A program made the position numbers and the translations under genes. From Stomorhina lunata (lineage: Eukaryota > Arthropoda > Insecta > Diptera > Rhiniidae), in contig OW121740.1 of the NCBI GenBank assembly GCA_933228675.1, positions 132,788,940 through 132,852,939 of the forward strand: a DNA stretch of 64,000 bases, read 5' to 3'. Numbering within the stretch: the first letter of the stretch is position 1; every line of letters begins with the position of its first letter. This document shows, piece after piece, positions 1-11,440 of the stretch. The notes below the pieces were generated by a model. The model saw only the letters and a program-made list of their open reading frames with translations. It was not told the DNA's origin and did not search any database.

Positions 1-860
1 TATTAATCTAACGCTCCATATGTTAATAATTTCTAGCGTTCCTGCGTCTACAAGAGTCATAATTGAAATCTGGGCTTATGGACCTATTTTCGATTATCAA
101 AAGTACTATATTTGATAAAAAATAATAAAAATTTTATGACTGAAATTTAAAATAATTTATGATAAATTAAGATAAATTCTGCATTAAATCCCAGTTTCTT
201 GGAAAAATCGTTCTTCAATAAATTTTATTCGCAAATAATGTATATTAAATTCAGCCCTCCAACTCCAACGCACATAAATATATCATAAATAAATATATCA
301 CCAATTTCATTGCCACTTTCCTTCGTCTGTTCCCAATGTGATTTGTTGCTGTTGCTGTCTTGTACTTAATGGTCTCAATAGCTCTACATACAAACAAATC
401 TGTCTGCTTAAGTAGAGATTTGTCTTTTCAGTTTTATTACCATATTTTCTTCTTCAATTACTGATTTTTTTCTTTTTTTTTTGCAAAGCAACCACCATTT
501 CGCATCCATTTATAATGGCCAACACTTAATTCGGTTTCACCCACTCACTTACTCGCCATTTCCAGGGTAAGGCAACAAACAAACAAACTGATTTCAGAAA
601 AGCCAACAACCAACGAAGCAAAACGACCACCTAAACAGTCAAACAAACCAACAAAGCTATTTGTGGTAATAGAGCTATTTTATGCATCAACTCAATTTAT
701 ATTTTTACTTTAGATAAATATATCTATATACAGACATATTCACTTACGTGTAAGTGTATTTGTATATATGTATAAAAGCTACTGCTGATATACAAAGTTA
801 GCAATAGCAATAATAATGATAATACACAAAACATTTATATTTGCTAAACAGTTGGGGATA
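1..860. other. AT-rich non-coding flank, no gene seen
   Basis: No open frame of note and no recognised repeat. It is low-complexity A/T-rich DNA with short poly-T and CAAACAAACAAA-like runs. It ends with the TA dinucleotide (859-860) that abuts the next element. It could be intronic or intergenic; the sequence does not decide. Confidence 0.6.
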
Positions 861-3800
861 ACCCAGCGAGATGTGAAATACGAAACTCTTGATGTTCTAT
901 ACATGAGAATAAATTGGAATATCCGTTGGACCGAACCATTTTCGGTATCAAAATTTTTTACAGAAAAATTTCGGTATCAAAATTTTATATAAAAATTTTC
1001 GGTGTCAAAATTTGATATAAAAAATTTTCAATATTTAAAATCTAATATAAAAAATTTTCGGTATCAAAATTTTTTATAGAAAAAGGTCGGTATTAAAATT
1101 TTATACAAAAAAAATTTCGGTATCAAAATTTTATATAAAAAATTTTCAGTATCAAAATTTTATATAGAAAATTATAGGTATCAAAATTGAATAACGAAAA
1201 TTTTCGGTATCAAAATTTTATATACAAAATTTTCGGTATTAAAATTCTATATATAAAATTTTCAAAATTTTATACAGAAAATTTTCGGTGTCAAAATTTC
1301 ATTAAGACAATTTTTGATATCAAAATTTTTATAGAAAATTTTCTACATCAAAATTATTTATAAAAAGTTTTCGGTATAGAAAAATATAGAAAACTTTCGT
1401 CAATAAAATTTTATATAGAATGTTCCCGCTACCAACATTTTATATACAAAATTTTATATACAAAATTTTCGGTATCGAAATTTTATAGAGAAAATTTTCG
1501 GTACCAAATTCTTATACAGAAATTTTTTTTTTATATAAAAAATTTTTGGTATCAAAATTTTATATAGAAAATTTTAGGTATAAAAATTTTATATTATATA
1601 TATATATATATCAAATTCTTATACAGAAAATTTTCGATATCAAAATTTTATATAAAAAATATTCGGTATCAAAATTTTTTATAGAAAAATTCGGTATCAA
1701 AATTTTATATAGAAAATTTTCGGTATCAAAATTTTATATAAAAAATTTTCGGTATCAAAATCTTATATAGAAAATTTTCGGTATCAAAGTTTAATATAAA
1801 AAATTTTAGATAGAAAATTTTCGGTATCTATATTTTATGTAGAAAATTTTCGTTATCAAAATTTTTTATAGAAATTTTTCGGTACCAAAATTTTTTATAG
1901 AAATTTTTCGGTACCAAAATTTTAGATAGAAAAATTTTCAGTATCAAAATTTTATATAAAAAATTTTTGGTATCAAAATTTTGTATAGAAAATTTTTGGT
2001 ATCAAAATTTTATTTAGAAAATTTTCGGTATCAAAATTTTATATAGAAAATTTTTGGTATCACAATTTTTTATAGAAAATTTTCAGTATCAAAATTTTAT
2101 ATAGAAAATTTTCGGTATCAACATTTTATATAGAAAATTTTCGGTATCAACATTTTATATAGAAAATTTTCGGTATCAAAATTTTATATAGAAAATTTTC
2201 GGTATCAAAATTTTATATAGAAATTTTCGGTATCAAAACTTTATATAGAAAATATTTGGTATCAAAATTTTATATAGAAAATATTTGGTATCAAAATTTT
2301 ATATAGAAAATTTTCGGTATCAAAATTTTATATAGAAAATTTTCGGTATCAAAATTTTATATAGAAAATTTTCGGTATCAAAATTTTATATAGAAAATTT
2401 TCGGTATAAAAATTCTATATAGAAAATTTTCGGTATCAAAATTTTATATAGAAAATTTTCGGTATCAAAATTTTATATAGAAAATTTTCGGTATAAAAAT
2501 TCTATATAGAAAATTTTCGGTATCAAAATTTTATATAGAAAATTTTCGGTATCAAAATTTTATATAGAAAATTTTCGGTATTAAAATTTTATATAGAACA
2601 TTTTCGGTATCAAAATTTTATAAAGAAAATTTTCGTTATTAAAATTTTTTATAGAAAATTTCTTGTATCACCATTTTTTATAGAAAATTTTTCTGTATCA
2701 AAATTTTCGGTTTCATAGAAAATGTTGGGTATCAAAATTTTATATAGAAAATTTTCGGTATTAAAATTTCATACAGAAAATTTTCGGTATCAAATTTTAT
2801 ATCGAAAATTTTTAGTATCAAAATTTTATATAAAAAAATTTCGGTTTCAAAATTTTTTTTATAGAAAATTTTCGGTTTCAAAATTTTATACAGAAAATGT
2901 TCGGTATCAAAATTATATATAGAACATTTTTGCTAACAAAATGTTCTTAAGATAATTTTCTTTATCAAAATTTTATATAGAAAATTTCCGGCATCAAAAT
3001 TTTATGAAGAAAATTTTCGGTATCAAAGTTTTATATAGAAGATTTTCGGTATCAAAGTTTTATATAAAAATTTTCGGTATCAAAGTTTTATATAGAAAAT
3101 TTTATATATCAAATTTTATGTCGAAAATGTATGGTATCAAAATTTTATAAAGATAATTTTCGGTATCAAAATTTTGTATAGAGAATTTTCAGTATCAAAA
3201 TTTTATATAAAAAATGATCGGTATCAAAATTTTATATAGAAGATTTATGGTATCAAAATTATATATAGAAAACTTTCGTTATCAAAATTTTATATAGAAA
3301 ATTTTCAGTATCAAAATTTTAAATAGCAAATTTTTGATTTCAAAATTTTATATAAAAAGTTTTCGGAATCAAAATTTTATATAAAAAATTTTATTTAGAA
3401 AATTTTAGTTATTAAAATTTTGTATAGAAAATTGTCGGTATCAAATTTATAAAATTTATAAAATCAAAATTTTATATAGAAAATTTTCGGTATCAAAATT
3501 TTATATATAAAATTTTCGGTATCAAAATTTTATATAGAAAATTTTCGATATAAAAATTTTATATAGAAAATGTATATAAATTGTATATTTATAAAAATTG
3601 TCTATATCAAAATTTTATATAGAAAATTTTTGGTATCAAAATTTTATGTAGAAAATTTTCGGTATCAAATTTTTATATAGAAAATTTTCTGTATCAAAAT
3701 TTTATATCGAAAATTTTCGACATCAAAATTTTATATCGAAAATTTTCGACATCAAAATTTTATAAAGAAAAATTTCGGTTTCAAAATTTTATATACAAAA

Positions 3801-4034
3801 TTTTCGGTATCAAAATTTTATATAGAAAATTTTCGATATCAAAATTTTATATAGAAAAATTTCGGTTTCAAAATTTTATATAAAAAATTTTCGGTATCAA
3901 AATTTTATATAGAAAATTTTCGATATCAAAATGTTTTATATAGAAAATTTTCGGTAACAAATCGAAAGGGTTTTATCCGGTCCCTGTATGATTTTATGGA
4001 AAAACCTATTCTGAGCATAAATGTTTTGCTGGGT
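861..4034. mobile_element. TIR-bounded MITE-like element carrying satellite Sat1
   Basis: The left end reads ACCCAGCGAGATG from 861 and the right end reads TTTTGCTGGGT ending at 4034, so the termini are inverted ACCCAGC(A/G)A sequences. TA lies immediately outside on both sides (859-860 and 4035-4036), as expected for a TA target-site duplication of the Tc1/mariner type. Inside are about 77 bp of unique sequence, the 3-kb tandem array, and about 74 bp of unique sequence. No transposase frame is present, so it would be non-autonomous. The TIR is only 8-9 bp, so chance is not excluded, but the same terminal motif bounds elements at 24195-25471 and 46872-49598. Confidence 0.5.
938..3960 (+). repeat. 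Satellite array Sat1, 29-bp monomer, about 100 copies
   Basis: Tandem array of a 29-bp unit built from the blocks GAAAATTTTCGG, TATCAAAATTTT and ATATA. The middle (about 2100-2620) is nearly homogeneous, while the edges carry many substitutions and indels, the usual pattern when unequal exchange homogenises an array from inside. Each unit holds two copies of the palindromic octamer AAAATTTT. Open frames with a repeating KFSVSKFYIENF-type peptide (for example around 1546-1770) arise only because the unit happens to lack stops; they are not genes. Confidence 0.95.
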
Positions 4035-5128
4035 TACAACACATACTCCTATTCCCATATAGACGTTATCATAAACGCATAACAAAACATTGAAAGCAAT
4101 TTTTTCATTTAGCCATTTTCTTTTTCTGTTCCCATCCATTTCGTTCATTTCAATTCTATTCTTTTAATGCAAAAATATATTTATTGAAATTGCGTTTAGA
4201 GAATTCTATTTGCTTTGTTCATTTATTCGTTTTTGCCCTTTGTATTGAAAAGTAAAAGAAGAAAAAAAACACAAAACTCCCAAGGGTCCAATGTGCCAGT
4301 CAGCCAGCTTTACTAGTGATTCGTTCGTGGTTTCATAGCAAATGTTTTAGTTGGCTAAATTTGTTTGGTTAAAGTTAGTTAAAGTTTAAGTATGAGGACG
4401 AGGGAGTGGTAGGATAAGAAGTATCCTTTGTAGCTTCTATGACAAAAGCTTTACTACTTTACAGTTATCCTAAGGATTTGTATTAAATTAGTACAAGTAA
4501 TTGGTTGGGTATTTCTTTTGTGTTTTCCGTTGTTATTTTCTTTTGGTGTTCGTTTTTGTTGTATTTAAGTGCGTTTTAGTTTAGTTAAAGACGCAATTTT
4601 ATTTAGTTGTTTGATAAGTTTTTTTGTTGGATCTGGAATTATGTATATGGATTTAAAGATTTTTTTCTAGGACAATTGTCTTGTATAGGAAACAAGAGAT
4701 ATCTTTAGTTATCATTATAATGGAAAAAGGGTACTTTGATGTTTATATCGACAGCTAAGACTCGATTCTAAAATATATATTAAACCAAACTGTTAGGAAT
4801 CAGTCACTCGGTCTCAATTTGAAGAACTCAAATCCAAATCCATTATATTTGTTTCTACAATAATTATATGAATCTAAACATGTGATAAGAGAAGTTTTTG
4901 GAAAATAATCATACAGATCTAAAAAAGATATACAAACTGTTTTGCAGCACTAGATTCGAGTCGATGTCAAATAAATTTCATCTTAAATTTTATTGCATAT
5001 TTTTGGGAGATTTATAAAATTGTAAAATTTAGCTTTAGAAAGGGAAAATTTGTGCTTATTGAAATATTAAAAAAAGCAATAGCTCTTTTGATCGGAGTCT
5101 TTACCTTATAGCTGGATCTCTTTTCAAT
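4035..5128. other. Non-coding spacer between Sat1 element and LINE
   Basis: About 1.1 kb of AT-rich sequence with no recognisable coding homology. If the LINE copy downstream were full length, its endonuclease domain would be encoded here; I see no trace of it, so that element is 5' truncated. Confidence 0.55.
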
Positions 5129-6937
5129 TTGGAAAATAAAAAGTGTTACTCATCGTATTTGAATAAAACGAAATTAAATATTAAAAATAATCCGAAAGCC
5201 TTCTACAAATTTGTCAATTCTAAACGCAAAATCTCATCTTATCCAACAATTATGAGATTCAATGGAACTACTTATTCTAACAATGTTGATATAGCAAACA
5301 CATTTGCAGATTTCTTTTCCTCTACTTTTTCTTCATTAAAATACAATAATGCATGGTATCCTTATGCAATTTCGTCCACTTCATCAGTCAATATCACATC
5401 CGTTGATATTTCAAATGTCCTAAAAAGCCTAAAAAACATAAAAAACTCATATATTCCAGGACCAGATGGCATCCCCAGCTGTATTTTAAAAAATTGTGCT
5501 GAATGTTTGGCCTCTCCAATTACATACCTATATAATTGCTCTCTAAAGTTTGGACTGTTCCCTGACTGTTGGAAGCAATCTTATATTATTCCGCTTCATA
5601 AATCCGGTAGCCGCAATGATGCTACAAATTACAGAGCTATAGCAAACCTTAATGCAATTCCTAAGCTCTTTGAGAAGATCATAACAGAAATCTTATTCTT
5701 CAAAGTTTCATCAATCCTGTCTCCAAATCAACATGGTTTTTGTCAAGGTAGATCTACGTCTACAAATCTTATGGAACTGACGTCGTACATCAACTCCAGC
5801 TTTTGTAAAAGGTTTCAAACTGACGTTATCTATACGGATTTCAGTAAAGCTTTTGACAAAGTTAATCATGACTTATTAATTGCTAAGCTTGAATTAATTG
5901 GATTTTGCGGCTCATTCCTAAATTGGATTAGTTCTTATCTAATAAATCGTAAGCAGTGTGTTGTATTTAATGACTCTAAATCCAAATATTTTAATGTTAC
6001 TTCCGGTGTCCCTCAAGGAAGCCATCTTGGACCATTATTATTCCTTTTATTCATAAATGATCTTCCAATATCTATGAAGTATAGCAATGTTCTGATGTAT
6101 GCAGATGATGTGAAAATTTTCCTAAGTCTGTCCAAGTTTGAAGATGTCCTTTATCTTCAAGCTGACTTAAATAGTTTTTACGAATGGTGCAAAGTGAATC
6201 TAATGGAATTAAACTTGAAGAAATGTAAATCCATGTCCTTCTCTAGATTCTTACCAGTCTTGAATGATTACTTCATTAACGGAAATAAATTAAACTCTGT
6301 AGACACATTTTTAGATCTAGGTGTCCTGTTCGACAGAAAGCTAAATTTCAATTCCCATGTTTTAATGACCGTAAATAAAGCGAATGGTGTTCTCTGTTTC
6401 ATAAAACGATGGGCAAAGGACTTTAGTGATCCATATGTAACAAAATGCTTATATACATCTTTAGTGAGGCCTATACTTGAATACGCATCAGTAATTTGGG
6501 ATCCGCAATATAATATTTACATTGATAAATTAGAATCCGTTCAAAAACAGTTTCTCATTTTCTGCCTTCGTAGTTTAAATTGGAATCTTAATGTTAATCT
6601 TCCTCCGTACCGCAGTCGTTTAGCTCTCATCAACTTACCAACACTTGTAAGCCGAAGAATTGTTTCTAATATTTCATTTTTCCTAAACTTATTTCAAGGT
6701 AAAATTGACTCCATCTATTTACAATCCTTGATTCAGATTAATGTTCCCAACAGACGTCTTAGATCTTATGAACCTGTCCATTTAAATTTTCAAAGATCAA
6801 ACTACGCGGATTTTGATCCTTTCCGAAGAATATGTTCTGAAGTGAATTCATTTTATAATTTTATCGACTTCTCAAACAGGGTAGAAGAATCTAAAAAAAA
6901 TCTTCTTCTACTCCTAAATTCAAATAATCTTAGTTAA
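5129..6937 (+). CDS. Non-LTR retrotransposon ORF2 fragment (reverse transcriptase to C terminus)
   Basis: An uninterrupted frame of 602 codons encodes the reverse transcriptase part of a Jockey/CR1-superfamily LINE ORF2. The first codon is TTG, so this is the start of what remains open, not a true start. The order is: a linker typical of the stretch between endonuclease and RT (residues 1-90), RT motifs from PGPDGIPSCILK (about residue 113), motif A YTDFSKAFDKVNH with Asp237, GVPQGSHLGPLLF, and YADD at 324-327 (Asp326, Asp327). The thumb and C-terminal region follow, ending in TAA. The catalytic triad is intact. The apurinic endonuclease domain that precedes RT in complete elements is missing, so this copy could not retrotranspose alone. 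The protein would copy its own RNA at a nicked chromosomal target. A decayed relative lies on the other strand at 42844-43904. Confidence 0.9.
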   Translation: MENKKCYSSYLNKTKLNIKNNPKAFYKFVNSKRKISSYPTIMRFNGTTYSNNVDIANTFADFFSSTFSSLKYNNAWYPYAISSTSSVNITSVDISNVLKSLKNIKNSYIPGPDGIPSCILKNCAECLASPITYLYNCSLKFGLFPDCWKQSYIIPLHKSGSRNDATNYRAIANLNAIPKLFEKIITEILFFKVSSILSPNQHGFCQGRSTSTNLMELTSYINSSFCKRFQTDVIYTDFSKAFDKVNHDLLIAKLELIGFCGSFLNWISSYLINRKQCVVFNDSKSKYFNVTSGVPQGSHLGPLLFLLFINDLPISMKYSNVLMYADDVKIFLSLSKFEDVLYLQADLNSFYEWCKVNLMELNLKKCKSMSFSRFLPVLNDYFINGNKLNSVDTFLDLGVLFDRKLNFNSHVLMTVNKANGVLCFIKRWAKDFSDPYVTKCLYTSLVRPILEYASVIWDPQYNIYIDKLESVQKQFLIFCLRSLNWNLNVNLPPYRSRLALINLPTLVSRRIVSNISFFLNLFQGKIDSIYLQSLIQINVPNRRLRSYEPVHLNFQRSNYADFDPFRRICSEVNSFYNFIDFSNRVEESKKNLLLLLNSNNLS

Positions 6938-7046
6938 GAATATTTATGTAATAATAAAAATATGTTTATATATGTATACTTTTACTTAATGTATTAAAAA
7001 TGTCTAAGCTGTAATTAATTTAGCTTAAATAAATAAATAAATAAAA
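5129..7046 (+). mobile_element. 5'-truncated LINE (Jockey/CR1 superfamily) with 3' UTR and A-rich tail
   Basis: This is the span of the LINE copy as far as it can be recognised: RT-coding frame, a short 3' UTR (6938-7025) and a tail of AAAT repeats (about 7027-7046). An AAAT/TAAA-type tail and 5' truncation are hallmarks of target-primed reverse transcription. The 5' boundary is uncertain because no target-site duplication was identified. Confidence 0.75.
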
Positions 7047-7089
7047 GTTTTCCGAAAAAAATGTAAGTTAAATTTTATTCGGAAAACTT
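7045..7089. repeat. 12-bp perfect inverted repeat overlapping the LINE tail
   Basis: AAGTTTTCCGAA (7045-7056) is matched by its exact reverse complement at 7078-7089, with a 21-nt loop. It begins in the last bases of the LINE tail. It could be a small foldback sequence at the target site or a snap-back made during insertion. Confidence 0.6.
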
Positions 7090-7360
7090 CTTTACTTCTT
7101 GTCCACTTACGCTTAAGATTAGACATGTTCCGGGACACCTTTCTTGTGTTCTTTAATATATTTTTTGCAAGAGCCCAATGCATTTTGCATAGGCAGCAGT
7201 TCTGGCAATTAGAATGCATTTGTCTCTCTTAACACAAAAGTTGGATTATTGTTTAAATACTATTTATATGTCTTTTTTAAAGAAACATAAAAAGGCTCTT
7301 AGTGCAGGTGTCCTTACAGTTATAAGTTTGTGCTTATGAGTGTTAGGTGTCCCGCCTTTG

Positions 7361-7437
7361 ATTGGAGAAAATACAAATTTGTAATATAGACAGGGGTATG
7401 CCTGTCTATATTACATTTTTTTATATTTCACTCCAAT
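7361..7437. repeat. Foldback hairpin with perfect 15-bp core stem
   Basis: TGTAATATAGACAGG (7380-7394), a six-base loop GGTATG, and the exact complement (7401-7415) form a perfect stem. A weaker outer stem extends it (ATTGGAG at 7361-7367 against CTCCAAT at 7431-7437). The size suits a very short foldback MITE or a transcribed hairpin. No second copy was seen in the window. Confidence 0.6.
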
Positions 7438-9044
7438 AATACAAATATTAAGTTACCTTCAGATTGGATATCGTGAAAGCGTGCCGTCTTGGCGCCATAG
7501 TTTGGACATGCCAGTTATATGAAAAAAATAAGAGGTTTCTTCAAATTTTTGAAAAAAATTCCACATAGAAAACTATTTTAAAAAAGTATTTAACAGTACG
7601 TTACTGAGAACTAAGCCCATTTAGACCAACGAAATAGATATCTTTAAAATCGGCTAAAAACTTTCCTAATTATTAAGGGTTTTCTAAAATATTTTACATC
7701 ATTGAAGAATCCCCTGAGCATATGCAATAAAAAAAATGTATTATTTTAAAACATTTTATAAAATTTTAATAAGTTTAACTTTTTTTGCCTGTAGATTACC
7801 ACAACAAATTTGATCGATTACTATCACGGCTTAGAAGTACCTGCGACTTAAAATCAAAGGATTTCGATAGAAACCCAATTTTTCACCAAAATTATAAAAC
7901 AAAGTCATGTAAATTGTTGTATACGAGCAGTTTTTATAAGTAGAACTAAAATCAATATTGGGTAAAAATATATATTAGAAATTTGGTTAAAACCGGATGT
8001 AAAATTTTTAAAATACAAATTTTTTTCCAAATTGGCACTAGAAATTACATGTTTTTCTTGTTATATTTTAATAAAAATTAAAAAAAAATCGTTCAAAAGA
8101 GCCTTTAATTACATTTCGATACAAATTAACCCTTGCGTACCCATGGCCTCAAACGATAATCAGGTTTTATATCTCGTTGGATAGCTCATTTAGTTTTATG
8201 CTCCGTGATGTTAAATACTTTTTTAAAAATGTCAATTTTTTGTAGAAAATGTTGTAAAAAATTTGAAGGAACCCATCATTTTTCCCAAACTTTAGGTCAA
8301 GTTGTCACGATTTCCCGACTTTCGGTCTGAATGAAACATTGTATTTGAATTATTGGGGTCAAATGTTAAATGACTTAAAATTTGTTGGTACACTCTAATC
8401 TAAGGCATATAAATTTTGATCTGAGGTCCTCCTTTAAGTTTAACGATCTACTCAGTATTACTTCCTGTTTTCGATGTTAAAGCTAGTAATCAAAGCACAT
8501 TTCGCTATTTTTAGGATAATTTAAATACATATATTTTTTTTTTTTGGATATTGCTAGTGAAAATGGCTTTGTAGTGGATGGACTCTTGTTAAGTATTTGG
8601 AAAAAGGGTTAGCCAGACGATATTTCTAACCTCAGTTCCTGGTTTTTTATTTGATTCATTTTATATAATTTTGAGCATTGAGTGGACGTAATCGTCTTAT
8701 TCGCCTTCAGAATTTATTGAATTATAAAATTTTTAAAATAATTGAAAAAATTGTATCTTTTTTTTAAGAATTTTTTATATGTCAGAACAAAATCCGATTT
8801 CAAGTGAGAATGAATCACAATTTAAATAACAATGAATAAATTTAATAATGTTTTTAGGATAACCAAGATATGTCTAGGCTTATCAAGTCAAAACCAATCA
8901 AAACTGTTGATTGGTATCCAACCTCTCCTACATCACCCTAAACTATTTATAACAATAATAATTGTAATAAAATGGGATCCTAGTGCAATACACTTTAACA
9001 AAATATTTAAACTTAAAAAAAAATTAAAAAAACGAAAAACTCGC
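7438..9044. other. AT-rich non-coding DNA, no gene seen
   Basis: About 1.6 kb with no coding homology and no clear repeat. A 92-codon frame at 8832-9110 has the lysine/isoleucine/asparagine-rich composition expected of random AT-rich DNA. Confidence 0.5.
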
Positions 9045-9705
9045 ATTATTACCTATTTTACAAACACAATCATTACGAATTATGTAATGATTGTTCAGAT
9101 TTTTGACTGAATAGAAGTAAACTCAAACATTTTTCAGCTTCATATTCCTTCTCTTCCCACATTTTTGCTGAAGCCTTAGGCTACTATGTGCAGAATGCTG
9201 TCAAGAGGGGGTTAAGATGTTTTTATTATGGCCTAAACAAAAATCGAAACGCGTCGAGGAATTGGATGTCCCCACAATTTTTTTTGGCCCTTATCAATAA
9301 ATTGTCTATTAAATTAAAAAATAAATGTAATAGACTGGGATTAAGTGCGAAGAATTTTTCATTTAAATAAGGGAAACCCCTTACTAAACCCAAGTTTTTA
9401 AGATAATAATTAATAATTTAATAATAAATAATAATTTATAGCGCCTTTTTGTTCAGTGACAGAAAAACAAACAACAAAAGTGTAGGATATAAAGAAAAAA
9501 TATAACTGAAAATGTTGTGCATTTGTATTTGGATGATAATCTTCTATTTGTGTTGATTTTGTATTGACACTATAATTCGTATTTATTTTGTATCGCAAGT
9601 GAGATATAATTCGTGGTTTTTGATCTGTCTAAATTTTAGGATTAGGAATACTCCTGTCTAGAATAAGGAATACTCTGTCTGATAATGATGGCCCAACCAA
9701 CCATT
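9045..9705 (-). repeat. Decayed copy of the foldback element associated with satellites
   Basis: Three blocks match the foldback family seen at 36189, 44394 and 45534. They are 9045-9230 (through the CTACTATGTGCAGAATGCTGT block), 9240-9360 (the CGAAACGCGTCGAGGAATT arm and the hairpin near ATAAATTGTCTATTAAATT), and 9620-9705 (GTCTAAATTTTAGGA through CCCAACCAACCAT). A short perfect hairpin, CAATCATTAC with loop and complement, sits at 9067-9093. There is no adjacent satellite here. Outer limits are approximate. Confidence 0.55.
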
Positions 9706-9845
9706 GAAATGTTCCCACCAACATTTTTGGTTTTAATAAAAAAAAAAACTAAATGCTTATGAAAATAATAGTAATAAATAATAATAGTACAATGCACTTA
9801 TGTAAAACTTTTTACTTTGTTGACTATTGGAACACATTTTACCTC

Positions 9846-9887
9846 AGTGACATAGTCGGGCTTGATCGACTTTCATACTTTCTAAGT
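9846..9887 (-). repeat. 5'-terminus relic of the AAGTAAGAAAG dispersed repeat family
   Basis: On the minus strand this reads ACAACTTAGAAAGTATGAAA followed by GTCGATCAAGCCCGACTATG. It is a near match to the ends at 12190-12227 (minus) and 54029 (plus), and only the terminus is recognisable here. Confidence 0.5.
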
Positions 9888-9929
9888 TGTTTTTAATAAA
9901 AAAAAAATTTATCGAAAAATCAGGATTTA

Positions 9930-10303
9930 TCAGGCTTGAGTTCATTTTTAATTTTCAAATTATTATTTAAAAGTAGTAATGTGGAGAAAAACTGAAAAAA
10001 TTATTTTTGAATGCGGCTCAGTGGATTGCAATTTCTGTTCCGCTACATAATGTCATCAGCACTTAGCACCCTCGACCACAGTTGAGTTGTCAAATTGCAG
10101 AGATAATCATCAATTTAACTCATTGAGTTTCATCGAAAATGACTACGTTTAATTGATCGTGAATTCTCCTATACTTGTTTCGCTCGATCTTTTCACTTGC
10201 CTTTAACATGTAGGGAAGAACAAGACTCAACGAGTTTAATTGATGATTATCAATTAGTTAAATTGATGATTATCTCTGCAATTTGACAACTCGACTGTGG
10301 TCG
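9930..10303. repeat. Dispersed repeat with a 231-bp foldback (copy 1)
   Basis: 10073-10303 is a foldback: the left arm begins CGACCACAGTTGAGTTGTCA and the right arm is its inverted copy, with roughly 50 bp of near-perfect pairing. The right arm also contains a small internal duplication of ATTGATGATTATC. The sequence upstream (from CAGGCTTGAGTTCA, about 9932) together with the left arm recurs at 34255-34567, so the family is larger than the foldback. No coding capacity is seen. Confidence 0.7.
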
Positions 10304-10435
10304 GTAATTATACCCAAGATATATGTACACTAGAGCGTCTCGACTTATATGGGGAAAAAATAAAGTTCGCCGTACACCATCGAATATAAAGCATTGCTAT
10401 GAGGTTGTTTCGAAAAAAAAATTTTTAATTTTTTT

Positions 10436-10850
10436 CGTTGCACATTGGGGTCGCCAAAATACATTTTTCGTTATATCTTCGGCATTTACAGTCGGAACTC
10501 GAAGTGTGATATATCGATGTTGTTGTCCCGAGGAGGCCAACATTTTTCTTTAATAGTCATTATTCTCAGGTATCCGGTTCTAGTATTTATCTATCAGACC
10601 CCTGTTCCTACCACCCTTATGTACCACCCTAATATCAGAAAAATAAAGCTCTTAAAAAATCGTTAAACTTTTGCTAAGGAAGTTTTTCGATTTTTCAAAC
10701 CGATCTATTACAAACAAGAAATTTCTTATTTTGCCGCACATAGGGATCGCCAAAATACATTTTTCGTTATATTTTCGCCATTTACTGTCGGATCTTAAAG
10801 TGTAATATATCGATGTTTTTGTCTAACGAAGGCCAATGTTTTGCGATATT
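10436..10850 (+). repeat. Two diverged direct copies of a ~115-bp segment
   Basis: GTCGCCAAAATACATTTTTC near 10451 and ATCGCCAAAATACATTTTTC near 10747 begin two direct copies about 296 bp apart. Both continue through ATATATCGATGTT and GGCCAA. They look like tandem units of an old repeat; no element boundaries are visible. Confidence 0.6.
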
Positions 10851-11440
10851 AAGATATCTTAACTCATACAACAAGAATTATAAAAATTTTAAATCTTTTA
10901 ATCAATTATGTTTTGAAAAGACTCAAGTTTGCTGTATTTTTTGAGGGCCCTCAAGTTCTGAAAAAATGTGGCCCATGCGTTGCTCACCAGTGAAAGCCAT
11001 GGCAGATTAATGTACTACATGAACAAAACGTTCAGTGTTTTGTTGAAGGCATCGATAAGAACTTCAAAAACGAATATAGGATCAAAGCAGAAAAACACCT
11101 CGAAGATACTGCTCTGACTACTTGGACAATCAAAATCTTTAAGTGATTTCTAATGAAAATACCTTCCTTAATTGATGAAATTAATTAAAGTTATAACAAA
11201 TAAGATATTCATAAAATCATATTCTATCTTTATTTCTGATCTGTGGTATATTATTTTATTATAATTTACCAAAATAAATTATTATTCAATATCCATTACA
11301 CATTATGAAAAAAAATCCTCAAATACTTTGTAAAAATATGGCAACGATTTTTCAAATATATACACAAAATTCAAACTTCAAAAATCCTTATTCAAAATTT
11401 AGTAAAGCCAATGGAATTACCTTATACTTATATCATGATT
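10851..11440. other. Non-coding, unrecognised
   Basis: No recognised element. A 36-codon open stretch near 11042-11150 has less biased composition than its surroundings and could be a coding relic, but I could not match it to any family. Confidence 0.35.

Noticed and set aside
1546..2922. Open frames with repeating KFYIENFRYQN-type peptides in Sat1
   Set aside because: They are translations of the 29-bp satellite unit that happen to lack stops; similar frames occur wherever the array is homogeneous and they end at random indels.
5041..5128. Upstream extension of the LINE frame
   Set aside because: The reading frame is open for a short way upstream, but the residues do not resemble the endonuclease-RT linker, so the recognisable element starts near 5129.
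11042..11150. 36-codon stretch FVEGIDKNFKNEYRIKAEKH as a coding relic
   Set aside because: Composition is suggestive, but I could not tie it to any family and it is too short to call.
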